The position numbers and the translations under genes are program-made. 64,000 nt of DNA from Microcebus murinus (lineage: Eukaryota; Chordata; Mammalia; Primates; Cheirogaleidae), in assembly GCF_040939455.1 (NCBI RefSeq), contig NC_134112.1:66667001-66731000 (forward strand), given 5' to 3'. Below, in pieces: positions 47,901 through 60,284 of the stretch (position 1 is the first letter of the stretch; each line of letters begins with the position of its first letter). The notes under the pieces are model-generated. The model was given only the letters and a program-made list of their open reading frames with translations. It was not told the origin of the DNA and did no database searches.

Positions 47901-48879
47901 CACACTCAAAAGACACTAAAAAAGAGAAAATGTAGATAGTAAGTCCACTATCAAAGACTAGCCAGCTATGAATGAGAAAAATCCATAAAAGGTAGAATCA
48001 AAAAAAATCAAAAGAGAAGGTTTTAAGGACGTAATATTCAATAAGATCAAATACAGCAGGAAAATAACTTCAGAGAAGCATTGAAAAGTAAACAAAATGT
48101 AAAAAGTACAAAAGTATTTGGCAAGTCAGAGATCACTAATGACTATGAAGGTGATCCCATGTGGGCACAAGGAAACTCATATGTCCCTCTAGGGTTTTTA
48201 CTATGCACAGCTGAAGTGGTGGGTATGGGAGAGACTTTCCATCCTACCTGTGTAACCCCAACTAGCTCCTTCTGAAGGAAAGAATCACAGCTATCACAAT
48301 GAGCTACAGTTTAAATCTTTTGGGTGGAGTTACTGTGCTTTAAAGAGAGGAATCCAAATTCCCTTTTTTGACCTAGACTCTTTCTGTTTCTGGTGGAGGT
48401 AAGCACCACCTAGGCAGGACCTGGTCCTCCAGGCAGAGTAGTGATGATAATTTCATATAGTTAAAAAAAAAAAAAAAGAAGAAGAAGAAACGTTGGCCTG
48501 GCCATCCTCGTCTCCACTCTGCTCCAGAGTCTCTACCTGCAACTGGATAGGTGAGCAATATGGAGCCTCACTGGACTAGGATTCCTAGGTAAGTCTCCAA
48601 ACAAAAGCTTCATCGTTCAACACCCATTACTGGAAAAGCCAGACATTGAGTGCTATCTAGTATTTGTCCAGCTATTAAACAACACTTTATTTCACTGTTG
48701 GCTTCCATAGCTTTTCATAAATCATACTTTAGTCCAGAACCCCAGAAGGCAAGAGGCATTGGTGGAAGATTCAATCACCAAAACCACCCTTGAAACTCCT
48801 TTATCCAAAGCCATCAGCAACAAAATAAAATTTGCACTAAGTTTTTCTGTCTTTCTTTTTCTTTCCCTCAGCCTGACCC
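47901..48879. other. Unassigned non-coding DNA
   Basis: It includes an A-run plus (GAA)n near 48462-48490. The start may still be decayed L2. No gene is recognised. Confidence 0.45.
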
Positions 48880-49090
48880 CCCTGAAACCCTTCCTCCTTC
48901 CACTTTCATATGCTCAAGTCCATGAATATCCAGTTTGTATGTCACCTTCTCAAGGAAGTTTTCCCTGATCTGTCCAGTTACATTTTAATATCACTGCCTC
49001 ATCTATGCTGTCATATGCCTTACTTGGATCTCCATTAGGCACTTTGTTAGAATTAGTTATTTAATTGTATCTCCACTAGTCAATCAAATA
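48880..49090 (+). repeat. L2 LINE 3' region
   Basis: GTATGTCACCTTCTCAAGGA, AGTTTTCCCTGATCTGTCCA, then GGCACTTTGTTAGAATTAGT follow the L2 segment CAAATGTCACCTCCTCAGAG, AGGCCTTCCCTGACCACC. Confidence 0.75.
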
Positions 49091-49689
49091 GAGATTGCTA
49101 AATTCAACTTTATATTAATATCTCTGGCCTTGAGTGCATTGTCAAGGTTAGTCCCTCCTCCAAGTCACAATTCACCTCTCCTCCTCCCAAATTCCCAGAG
49201 CACTTTGTAGGGCAGCAACTGAGCCCAGCTGCAGTCTATCAGAACGGTCCCTCTACTGTTGAAAGACAGAAAGAAGGAGATATTGCATATCATAGATAAA
49301 CAATCTCTTTTGACTCTTCAGCCAAACACTGTTCCATTTGGCCTGGAGCTAAGGAATCTCCTAATCATTAGGCAAAACAGAAGATACACAGACAGGTGAA
49401 AATGAATCATGAAGTCGTACACAGGACAGAGGCCTAAGAGATAGCTGGCACTTGGGGCTGCCCCCCTTTATTTCAGAAGGAGTATTTTACACACATACAT
49501 TTAAACTGGATAAGGTTAGGAAATACATAAATTGTACTTAATAAATACAGAATTTCAAACTTGATTATGAATGATGGCAAAGCACCTTATAAAGTAAACT
49601 AAAGCACACAAAGTACTTCCAAAGACATCCATTTCACACTTGAGGAAATGAAGTTTTAGAAAAAATGGGTGGGTTCTGTAAGGCCTCAT
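49091..49689. other. Unassigned non-coding DNA
   Basis: No confident element. 49060-49140 may extend the L2. Confidence 0.45.
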
Positions 49690-49985
49690 TCATCAGCCAA
49701 TATTGAACAAATGCCTACTATGTGCAAGGCACTGGAATTGCAGCAGTTCTGCCATCATGGAGCGTTTTCTTATGGGGGAGACAGATAATAAATTTTAAAA
49801 AATAATAAAAAGTAAAATACGTCAAATGGTGCTACTGGAAAAATAAGGCAGGGTGGGACATAAGGGTATAGTTTTGAATAAGACAGCCAAAAAAAAGCCT
49901 CATTGACAAGAATGACATTGGAGCACAGAAAGGCGAGGAAGAGGCATGAAAGGCGAGGAAGAGAGCCAAGCAGTTAGTATCCTAA
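49690..49985 (-). repeat. L2 LINE 3' end, antisense
   Basis: AATGCCTACTATGTGCAAGG, CACTGGAATTGCAGCAGTTC, CATCATGGAGCGTTTTCTTA, GGGGGAGACAGATAATAAAT, then TCAAATGGTGCTACTGGAAA gives a well-kept antisense L2 terminus. A local doublet GAAAGGCGAGGAAGAG (49928 and 49948) lies near its end. Confidence 0.88.
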
Positions 49986-50021
49986 CCTGAACTATAACCG
50001 AAATCTTGGCTTTCTATAGTT

Positions 50022-50325
50022 TATGTCAGCAGTTAACCTTTTTGGCACTAGGCACTGATTTCACACAAGACAATTTGGGGGTGGGAGGTGGAGCTCATTC
50101 ACTGATGTGAGGCAATGGGGAGCGGCTATAAATACAGATGAAGCTTTGCTGGCTCACCTGCCACTCATCCTGCTGTGGGCCCAGTTCCTAAGTTTCATGG
50201 GAGATAATTTTTCCATTGGAAGTGGGGGCGGAGCTGGGGGGAGGCAGAGCTCTGCATCCAGGTTCCTAACAGGCCAGGACTGCTACGTTCCTAGCCTGGA
50301 GGTTGGGGGACCTCAGGCTTATGTT
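50022..50325 (+). mobile_element. hAT (Charlie-type) element with internal partial duplication
   Basis: It starts GTCAGCAGTTAACCTTTTTG, GCACTAGGCACTGATTTCAC, and ends GCCTGGAGGTTGGGGGACCT. The order inside is unusual: head (ACAAGACAATTTGGGGGTGG), tail (AATGGGGAGCGGCTATAAAT, CCCAGTTCCTAA), then head-like again (TTTCATGGGAGATAATTTTT, CCATTGGAAGTGGGGGCGGA) and tail-like again (GGTTCCTAACAGGCCAGGAC). So two partial copies are joined. The 81-codon frame is repeat-derived. Confidence 0.72.
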
Positions 50326-52554
50326 CTTTTCAATACAGACATTTGCCTATAACACAGGCAGACCCTGACATTCAGCAAAGTAGCAGGGGAAGCAGTACCC
50401 TATTCTCAGCATTTCAGGCACAGTAGGAAAGTGGTTCAAGAAAATCCTGAACAAGACCCAGAGCACTAACCCAAGTGAGTCCCCAACCACACATCGAGAT
50501 ACCCCAAAAGGATGCCAAATGGTCATTTTCACTGACAGGACTAGCAATATCACCCCAAATAGTAAAATGTTAAAGTTGTAATGAGAGAATGTTTGATCAT
50601 TTTATTGCTATTTTTAAAGGCAAATGTCCTGGGTGGTTCGTTATGGGTTCTATCATACAAAATTCATTTCACTCTACTGAGTTACTTGGCTGTCACAAAA
50701 CAGAAAATGAGCTGCAACAAGAAGAGCATATCAAGAGGGGGAAAAAAAAAAGCACAAATGTTTGGTCCCATATCTAGGTCACTGTCTTCATCTGAGGCAT
50801 GATTTATTTGTATCTATACTTCTCAGTTTATTACCCACTTGCCTCTACCAACTGAAGTAAGATTTGGTTGAGTAAGATGGGGTAAAGAAGCAAAGTCCCA
50901 ACTACTCCACATGATTAATAAACAACCTGATGTAGCCATCTAGACAGCAAGCAAATCTTTGCTGAATAAATGACCTCCACGAGTAATACTTCCTTATGCC
51001 AAGTTGGCCCCAGTCCTTAATATCTTCTTCCTTTGAGATTCATCTATTCATTTGCTTAACAAACATGAACTGTGTATCTGCAATAAGGCAAATACTTTGA
51101 GTGGTTTCCTATTTGAAAATGGTATTTGTGTGTGTGTTCACATATATATATACACATAAACACACACGATCATACATTACCCCTATGTGGCTCCCACTTA
51201 AGAATATTTCCAAGCATGTCAATTAATTAAATTCAAGTGTGAATGTATATGTATTTCTATATGTGAATGAGTGTGTATGTGAGAGACATAGGCAGGCAGA
51301 CAGAGAAGGGGAATGGGATAAGATGTAAGTAAAAGTATAGGAAAAATCTCAAAAAGTTCATGAGAAAATGCAAACATACATAAAGAAAAAGAATAACATG
51401 AGCCTTCACTCATTTCTTTGCCCTGTGCAATCATATTCACTGCTCATCAACTGCTTTGTTTTACCCCATACGCTTCCTGTGTTCCTTAAAGGTTGTATGT
51501 AACCAAGATCTGTCTTTAAAGCTATTGGCAAAAATATATGTGCCATAAACTATTAGCTGACAAGTAATTATATTTTACCTTGCAAAAGAAAATTAGGCAC
51601 AAAACAATCCCACAAAAAGAGTGATACCGTTGTTTCTCAAAAGACATGAGAGAGAGAATGAACCAAGATAACAACTTAAAAGTTTCTATCTTACCAGCCA
51701 TTAATTTTAAATTTCATTTTGCTTTTTATACCACATAGCACTTATTCAAAAATAGCAGAAGAATCCCTATATCTATTTGTTGTCCTGCAAAAAGAAAAGA
51801 AAATACTATTATTTGTATTTCTTGTTCAAACACTCTAAGAATAAAAGAACTGTTTTCAGAAATGATGAGGTTCCTGCAGATAACATTTACCCACAGGATT
51901 TGAGGTTTTTTTGTGACATAAAGTGCAGAGTACTTTGAGGATGGTTACAGATGCAATGGCACAGAAAAGGCTTTTAACTTTGGCTCATTTCCTCTGACCA
52001 CCATGCCTCCATTTTAAATTATAACCTCTCAAAGCTACAGATCCTTTACAACTAGCTTTTAAACTATCTTTTCGTGGTATCATCACAAAATAAGAACACA
52101 ATGTTGCTTGAAAATAAAAGCACAACATTATTGGACTCAATAACTGTTCTCATTATTGCAAACCAATAAACAAGGCTCAACAAAAAATTGTTTTATCCTA
52201 ATAGCTATTGCTTATCAAGCTGCCAAGAAATAAATCCAGAAGAAACCAAAGAAAAATATGCCTTAACAATATAGATGGCTTCTTATTCAGAAACTATCTT
52301 TAATATCAGAAATGGTTATCACCTATCACAGTGCTATTATCCTCCATAATAGAATCTAAGCTAAGCACTAAAATTCTGTCATTCGCATCTAGAATAATAT
52401 TTAAGAAAAAAGACAACAAAAATACTAGAGAATCCCATTTTTAATTTAGAAATTTCTTTTATGATATAGCCCATACCAAATGCTACCTGCTCAGCCAAAT
52501 TACTTTTAAAGTCCATACAGCACTTTATATGCAAAGGAAAATAATAATAGGGCT
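50326..52554. other. Unassigned single-copy DNA
   Basis: About 2.2 kb. It contains a GT/TA/CA low-complexity tract at about 51128-51170 and a possible antisense MIR/L2 scrap near 51035-51105. Open frames (60-73 codons) have no domain. Confidence 0.48.
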
Positions 52555-52898
52555 GGGAAAAATAAGAAGTATCTGGGCCCCTTCCCTTTGGTTGGGGCTG
52601 AGGAATTAGCTGGCACAGCCAGCAAGGTTAGGACCAAATGTTCAACAGGTGATTAGGGACAGTAGGGTGAGGTCAAGGAGGTGACCCACAGAGTTGCAGG
52701 ATTGGTCACATACAGGAGGAATTGGGCAAACAAGTAAACATAGTGAAGATAATGGTAGCCAGGCTTTCCAGTGTTGGAGAAGGAAACAACCAGTATAAAA
52801 AGAAGGAGGAAGAATAAACTCTGCTGCTTTCAGTTGGAACTGGAACGATCAGTGGTAACGTATTTTTTTAGAGATCATTCAATCAATAGATAGATGGA

Positions 52899-52947
<49 letters not shown>

Positions 52948-53740
52948 CACATACAAACCTGTATTTCCTAGGTTTGTTTACTGCAAAGATCTAGCAGCGA
53001 CAATATCCCAGTAGCAATGGGCTACCTTAGAACCCAGATCTCAGTTTCTAAATATCATTCTCTGCTAAAACGAACCAGAAATCCTTGGTATTCCTAGGGC
53101 TGGCGCAGGAAAAGTATAAGATAAGCCTTGATCACCTTTTAACATGATGAACTGAGAACACAAAGTCACTTCTGTGACTTTGACTCTTCATGAAGAAACA
53201 TCAGATAACCCCAATAGAGAAACACAATTTGGCTGTACTCTTCAAAATTGTCAAGATCATCAAAGACAAGGCAAGACTAAGGAACAGTTCCAGACTGAAG
53301 GAGACCAAAGAGCCAGGACGACTAAATACAAAGATTGGATTCCGGACACCAAAAGAACATCACTGGGACAACTGGTGAATTATGAATATGATCTTTAGAA
53401 TTATCTGGTAATACTGTATCAATATTAATTACTTATTTTGATGATTATATTGAAGTTATGTTGGAGAATGGCCTAATTTTTAGAAAGTAGTCACTGAAGT
53501 AATAAGGGAGTTCTGGAGCATCATGTCTACAACTTACACTCAAGCCAAAAAGAAAAAATATCTTGAAAATAATAATGTGTGGAAAGTAAGGGGACAGAGA
53601 GAAGAGGGAGAGAGAGTATAAGGCAACTATAACAAAATGTTAATAATGGGAATCTGAATGAACAATACATGTAAGTTCTTTGTTCTATTCTCATAATGTT
53701 TCTATAAGCTTGAAATCGTTGTAAAATAAAAAGTTTAAAA
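52555..53740 (+). mobile_element. Old L1M 3' UTR
   Basis: The well-supported part is 53040-53740: ACCAGAAATCCTTGGTATTC, AGGGCTGGCGCAGG, TCACTTCTGTGACTTTGACT, GAACAGTTCCAGACTGAAGG, ACCAAAAGAACATCACTGGG, then CTTGAAATCGTTGTAAAATA. It is homologous to the L1M end at 26830-27720. The part upstream of 52860 is less certain. A (TG)n tract at 52902-52944 is embedded. Overlapping frames at 53174-53398 are UTR sequence. Confidence 0.7.
52902..52944. repeat. (TG)21 microsatellite
   Basis: Uninterrupted TG dinucleotides over 43 bp, the longest perfect GT run in the window. It is likely to be length-polymorphic. Confidence 0.97.
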
Positions 53741-54069
53741 AAGAAAGAAATGTTTGGCCTTAAATTGCTCAGATGCTATTAGGAAAAGCCTTAACATTCT
53801 ATGAAGGGCCACAGTCTGCTATGAATTTTGCAGGAAAAAAAAAAAAAAACATGCTTGTGACTAGAGGCAAAATACAGCCTGTATCATTCTAAAAGCACTC
53901 AAACAAAATAAGGATGTTAAAAAGGGTTTTTAACATCAACATATCTAAAAAATATAATCTGTTAATTCTTATAAAGCACTTGGCCGAGGAAAGGTGATGT
54001 ATTTCAGGTAATTATAGGGTAAAATTGTAGAGAATCTCTGGCAGTCATAAAATACAAGAGCCATATAGA
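53741..54069. other. Unassigned AT-rich non-coding DNA
   Basis: It holds an A-run near 53835-53850. No named element. Confidence 0.5.
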
Positions 54070-54470
54070 CAAAGAGACTTGTCACCCAGAGCCCTCTTCG
54101 AGAAAGGACTCACTCATGGCCCGTATGTGGGGAGTGCGGTACGACTCCAGGTCAGTAGACTCCAATACAGCCACCGCTGCAGAGCAGAGAACCATCCTGC
54201 CTTGGGGCATTCCACATCCTGTGAGGGAGCAGAGTCCACATGGGGCTATTTTGAGAACCATAGTGTCCCAGCCCAGCTTGGCCGGGCCCGATCAAGCCTG
54301 CATTACAATTTGGCTTCCTCACCTGCTGCTCCATCCTGTACCTTCACCCCCTTTCTTTCCCCAGTGGTGATCCCTAACATACATCTCGCACCCCTAACTC
54401 CTTCTCAGTGTCTGCTTCTGGAAATCCCAACCTGCCACAGAGCCCACCTTTGTGATTTGATAAATCATAG
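54070..54470 (+). repeat. Probable old LTR-like repeat, family not assigned
   Basis: The GC-richer block ends with GTGTCTGCTTCTGGAAATCC, CAACCTGCCACAG, wording I associate with the 3' ends of some eutherian LTRs (CTGCTTCTGGGGAACCCAAC). Two plus-strand frames of 84 and 133 codons and one minus-strand frame overlap here in different registers. None shows a domain, and the mutual overlap argues that the locally low stop density is compositional. Confidence 0.42.
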
Positions 54471-56559
54471 TTTAATATAGGCACATTCTATAATTTTGTC
54501 TTGTGAGTGGGTAACTTTATTTCCAACTCACAAGACAATTATAAATTTTTTCCAGGTAAATTCTGTCTCTAATTCTCATATTTACCTTCTCATGCTGTAT
54601 GACAGAAGAACTGTACTTTCTTTCCCTTTACATGTCAGTCCAATCTAAAAGATAATCATTGTTTAAACAACAAATTTCCCTCTTATGGTCCATTAGCTCC
54701 TGCTGCTTGTTCTCATAGTGCAATTGAAATACAACAAAACAATTTCCATGGCAATAGATAATAATCTAGTAAATGTGAATTTCTGACTTAGCAACAGAAT
54801 AAAAAAGAGGAAATTATGGGACTGCAGTGAAGCTAAATTTCAATTTCTTTGTGTGTATTTTTAGTATCACATCTTAAAACAAAGAAAGCACAAACAAAGC
54901 AGATACATATACATATAACTATGAGACTAAAATTCTAATTATAGGATAAATTTATAAGATTTCAATAGTCAACTTATAATTTCACTCCCTACCTTACTAC
55001 CAAAATATATTCAACCAACATAAAAAAATCTTACTTTAAGAATTTAAAAAAATTCTTATAATTTTTATTTGAAAGTCTATTATCTACTATAATATCAGAT
55101 CCAACTACTAATACATCCTGTTATTTTCATTTTTAGTAATAATTACAAATATGGCTTAGATAAAGGAAAGATTTTCCAAGGACTAACCAATCTCTAGAAA
55201 GCACAGGAATAGAGGAACTGGAGAGTCTGTGAGTATCAGCAGATCTGCTGTTGGATATTCGGTTAGCTGAGGCTCTCCACTCCTCTTGTCAAATAGGCAG
55301 GACAATGCTCTCCTCCAGCAGCCTGTGCAGGCTGCTCTCAACTCTGCACCTGCTCTTCTCCCCAGCCCCCGAGCCGTACTCGCACCAAGAGTCATTGTTC
55401 TGTGCCCACACTTTTTACCATTTGTTCTTGTTACTGTAATCGTATAATTTAACTAAATTGTTCACAAACTGATAAAATGGGAGTGCAGAAAAGGGAAGGA
55501 TTGTTGCATCTAAGGAAAATAAGTACAATGTTTTGCAAAGATTTGATAAAGATAAATATGAGCAAATTGGGTGTGACCAGTGCTAGACTGTGGACAATCT
55601 GTGAAAAAATAATTCAAATCTAGAAGAACACTATACTCAGACTGCTTTGTAAGTGCCTTAAACTTTTGCCCTTTTTTATAAACTAAACTGAAAATTGTGG
55701 ATAATGTATTGTCTGTGCTCTGTACAAGAATGACTGTGCGAAACTTCAAACTTCTTAAAGTAAAAAGCTTCAGCTTTACAACAACAACAAAAACTGCAAA
55801 CATGGAAAGAGTAAGTGAGACAAGAGCATGAGTTCAAGGAAGCCTGGATAGGACTCTGTATGGCACTACAACCACACCTTTCTTTTATTTGCCTCCATTC
55901 TCTAGGTAGGAGGATTCTTTCCCTGCTTGCCTCACTATCCTGTTCCTGCTGTGCATACACGGATTCTTCATTTCCAGCTTGATTGTACTTACATCCAGCA
56001 TACCGCAATCTGCAAACTGTATTTTCTCTTTGGCTATCTGCTACCCAAGGTAGGGCTCAGACAAGAATTTATTCTTACTCCCAAAGTCACATGGGTAATT
56101 ACTTACTTGACCATATTCCAATCCTTTTAGCACGTTTCCCAATTGTCCGACCAGGAAAACAGTTACCTGGACCACTCAAGTCTCTTCTCCTATTCTAGTC
56201 ATCTTTTGATGATCAATGTGCCTGTCCACTGGAAAGGTACAGAAGCTACCATAAAAAAAAATTTCACGCCAACAGCTTTTGTATATTTAGATTCTAAAGC
56301 ATCTGATCTGACTACTTTCTAATCCATTCTATTGTCTTAACTTAATTAGCTACTACTGAATTCACTTCTGATCAACCTGTGATATCCTTATCTCTCTCCA
56401 GTTTTCTAGGTCTTAACTCAATGCCTCCCTAATTATGCTAGAATAAAATCTTTAAAATATTTTGTGATCTCTGGAATCAGGATATATCTTACAGTCAATG
56501 ATATTATAGTCTAATGGACAATATTTTTTCTTGCTTAGTGGTACATAAAATAAGGCTGC
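54471..56559. other. Unassigned single-copy DNA
   Basis: About 2.1 kb. 55180-56230 is less AT-rich. Minus-strand frames at 55510-56008 (97 and 110 codons) overlap each other and plus-strand frames and show no domain. No repeat is recognised. Confidence 0.48.
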
Positions 56560-56700
56560 ATCTTAGATTCAGTATAGTAGGTTTCTCTCTCAACAGTTTC
56601 TGGCCAACCCCAGAGATAATCCATGTAAAGCATCTAGCATCGACTATGGCATATAGTAAGTGCTCAATAAATTCTAATTGTTGCCATTATGCACATCATC
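56560..56700 (+). repeat. MIR SINE 3' end
   Basis: The AAGCATCTAGCATCGACTAT, GGCATATAGTAAGTGCTCAA, TAAATTCTAATTGTTGCCAT segment matches the MIR terminus (GGCACATAGTAAGCGCTCAA). It is followed by an (AAT)n stretch near 56718-56735. Confidence 0.78.
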
Positions 56701-56735
56701 ATCATGAAGTTTCAGAATAATAATAATAACAACAG

Positions 56736-58039
56736 AAGTTTCAGAAATAAAGATTAGTCAAGTTAGGGATCTGATGTATTCTCCTTATTCTACTTCTTCT
56801 TTGAGTGTATTTTTGGATTTTTTTTGTTGTTGGTTGTTGCTTTTCTGTCCTAATTTTCTAAACTTTTCATTTGTCTCTGTACGAGAAAACAGTAAAAACT
56901 TTGATGGAATTGCTAAAGGTTGTGCTAAATGACTTAGCTCAGAGTATTCAAAGCCCAAAGAGGTTGGGATCTTTTCATCTCAAACAACTTTAAGTAACAG
57001 TTCCTATCACTAGCCACCAAATAAAAAAAAAGGAATCTCGCTGGATAATAAACTTTAATATAATTCCATGGTTAGACGTTATTTTTGAAAACAACTGTAA
57101 TCAATCATCTTTTTTTTCAAGTAAAAGATCCAAATCATATTTTCTATTTTTCTTATCATTCTTCCATACTCTGTCATTTGTTTTCTTCTCCACAAACAGC
57201 AACCTGAAATGTATTTCTACTTCAATTAGAAAACAATCAATAAAAAATTTTAGCCCAATTTTGTTTTCCTAACCACATATTATTTACTTGTACTCAGTTT
57301 TACTTTATACTGTATCATATAGTCATTTGAGCAGAATCATTGTATTTCTTGTAAATGAATGTGCTAGCATAATATCTACATTTCAATGAAAATTATAGCA
57401 TAACTAACTATAATATTTTTTAAAGTGAGAAAATAAGGCAAACACACTACAGCTTTTTGGTATTTTTATATATGAAATTCTATGTTTAGTCTGCTGTTGG
57501 TGGTTTTTGCCTTTCTCCTATTTAAAGAAGTTGATTGAAAGTATAGTATAATGTCATCTCTGTTGCACTAAAAGTACACAACTATCCATATTAATAGTAT
57601 CCTGTAACGTTCTCAAGGAAAACAATTAGGCATTCAACCTGGACCCTTCCCTAAACAAAGCATTACTCAACAAATTTACTTAAATTATAAAATTCATATT
57701 AGTGAATTTTTATGTACCATATTAAGAATAGATAAATATGGTTGGAAAATTATATGTATAAATGTAATATTAGTATAACTCAAGATATACTGCTAATCTA
57801 CAATTTTTAGTTGTTTCTCATAAAATGAAGCTTCACAAAACAAAAAAGTATTTTTAAAATTATAGAACATAAAATCATTTATAATAAACATATTTATAGT
57901 ATCTACATAGCTTTCTCTATAATCCTCTAGTTAGTTTGTCTAGTCTTTTATCTCATATGTATATTTTATTTTCAAATATTGAGATTATAGCATAGTCATA
58001 ACTTTTATTTATTTGACAATATTACAGGAGCATTTTCAA
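56736..58039. other. Unassigned AT-rich single-copy DNA
   Basis: About 1.3 kb without a recognised element. Confidence 0.5.
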
Positions 58040-58580
58040 TATCCTTGATCTTCAAAAACATGATTTTTGAATGGCTGCACAAATATTCCATCATACATAT
58101 AGATATACAAAATATGCATAGTTTATTTTGCTGGCCACCACTGTTGAGCATTTATTACCATCATAATGCAGTAGTGAACATCCCTTTCCTCTGGCTTATT
58201 TTTTAGGAAAAAAACTTCTAAAAACTGAAAATACCAAGTAAAGGGATGTAAACATTTTCAAGGCTTTTGATGCTCACCACCAAACTGCCCTCTCTTCAAT
58301 AATACATAAGAGTACAGGTTTACCAGAAACTTCATCAAAATTAAGTGTTGCCGTATGATGGATGTGAAAGTATGTCTCATTTAATTTCACATTCACGAGT
58401 AGGGTTAGTACTTTGATATATTCATTTTTTGTTTTTGTTTTCTTTTTTGAATTGTCTTTTCATGACCTTTGCAGCAAATGCTTTTTATTATTATTTTGTA
58501 GCTGTTTTTTATACATGAGTGATATATTTGGGCAAAATTATCCATGCCACTTAGAAGTCTTTTGAAAAGTTTGTGTTTAT
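58040..58580 (-). mobile_element. Old L1 (L1ME/HAL1-like) 3' region, antisense
   Basis: In the antisense direction: AATGGCTGCACAAATATTCC, GTAGTGAACATCCCTTTCCT, AGGAAAAAAACTTCTAAAAA, AGTAAAGGGATGTAAACATT, CCAAACTGCCCTCTCTTCAA, and GAATTGTCTTTTCATGACCT, matching the order of ancient L1 3' regions. No open frame. Confidence 0.72.
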
Positions 58581-60284
58581 TTCTTTAACCTAGACATTAC
58601 TGTAAGGGGCATATTTAGAAACAACCCAAACACATGTACTAATTAACTAATACAAGTGGCAGCATAACAAACAAGGAATTTTGTTAATACCATGAAGCCC
58701 TGACATACGCATCATATTTAACACTGTTCTAGCTCACCATACTTTATCTAGAAAATAACTGGCCACAAGAATTTATACCAGTGAATCTATTTTCTAAAAT
58801 ATTTTGGAATACAAAGGATATAAATTCATCTGTGTAGATAACAAGCATATCAGGAATTCAATTCAGCATGATACAATTAAAAATGGTCACCACAAAAAGT
58901 TGAAATATAAGGAGTGGTCTGTGGAATCACTAAAGAGTTTTTTAGTAAAAAGGGTTTGTCCAACTGCTATTGTAATTACAATGAAAAGTTTTATATTCTA
59001 ATGATCTCATCTAGAACATGCTGTATTTGACAGACTATAAATAAATGCATTCAAACATAATAGGAGCATAAGGAATACAGGTTATGACTATCTTCTTTTC
59101 ACAAATTACAAATGACTCTCAAGAGTTTTAAATGCTTTTTGGAATTATCTTTTTCCATTTAGGAATAAGCAGCTGCATATAACAGTTCATGGAAATTCAA
59201 ACATGTAACTATTTTAGTGAAAAGAGGCAGAAAGAATGTCTATAAACTTTTCTTATGCCTTTGAAAAATTTAAATTTGAAGAAGATGACACTTGATTATT
59301 AAGGTTTCTACACACTAACAATAAAATTTATCCTAAATTTTCACATTTGACAAAGACAATAATATCAAACAGCAGCCCACAATTCCCTAAAGGAATGATG
59401 TCAATTTGTATGTCTTAAATTAATTCAGTGACCTACAGTAATGTGAGTTCTTGATACATAATGTCTGTCAGCAAGCAATCCAAAAATTTCAGAATCACCT
59501 CTGATATCCAAACTCCAAAAAGCAACCCCCAAAAATATATCTAAAGTAGTTCCTTAATTGCTACTTCACCTTGTGTCTGTTGCTTATAGCAAAGTCAAAA
59601 AAAGAAAAATTACACCAGGTGTAGATTGCTAGAGCTACAATTCTACAAATTAAATACAGTGTAAGTTTAAACAAGATTTCTGGTAATATCTAATCAGCCA
59701 TCTTTCTGAGATAAGACATTACAATTCTGTGAAATTCCTTTTACCAACTATGGTACACTGAATTTCACATGTGCTTATATAACTCATTTTTAGTTACTTA
59801 ATAGAAAATGTGCAATGGCATTCTTTTACAAAGATTTAAAAAGTCTCAAGAAATGCAAATGCTCTGATTTAAAGGAGTTATCTGTTATCTCAGAACTTTC
59901 TTCCTCTGCTTTCACTGTTACTGAGTATATAGGTGCTCCCAACACAGAGACCAACTAAAGATTCAGGAACAGAAAACTCCAACTGCACCATCTTGACAAA
60001 TAACATTAGATTACAAACCCAAAAAATCATATTTGGGACAATGCATTAAAAATTTATGATTAGAACTTCACATTCAAATGTCTACAGACTTTATAAGTAT
60101 TTACCATGATACTATAATACAAATTCTACAGAATGGTTATTGAAGTCAATATCAGATAAACAGTATGTCTTAAGACCACAGGAGATTAGAGTATTACTTA
60201 TCTGGATTTTTACAGGAATTATTTGTTCACTTAAAAACATAGGTGAAATGAGGATAAATGTAAACAGTAAGCTAACCACATTCC
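58581..60284. other. Unassigned AT-rich single-copy DNA
   Basis: About 1.7 kb without a recognised element; the frame at 58804 is random. Confidence 0.5.

Noticed and set aside
47273..47919. 89- and 107-codon plus-strand frames
   Set aside because: They lie on the antisense strand of an L2 with nested elements and have no domain.
54079..54480. 133-codon plus-strand open frame, possible small gene
   Set aside because: It overlaps an 84-codon frame in another register and a minus-strand frame, has no recognisable domain, and lies in an LTR-like block. Low stop density follows from local GC content.
55510..56008. Minus-strand frames of 97 and 110 codons
   Set aside because: They overlap each other in different registers, show no domain, splice context or codon signature, and look like chance frames.
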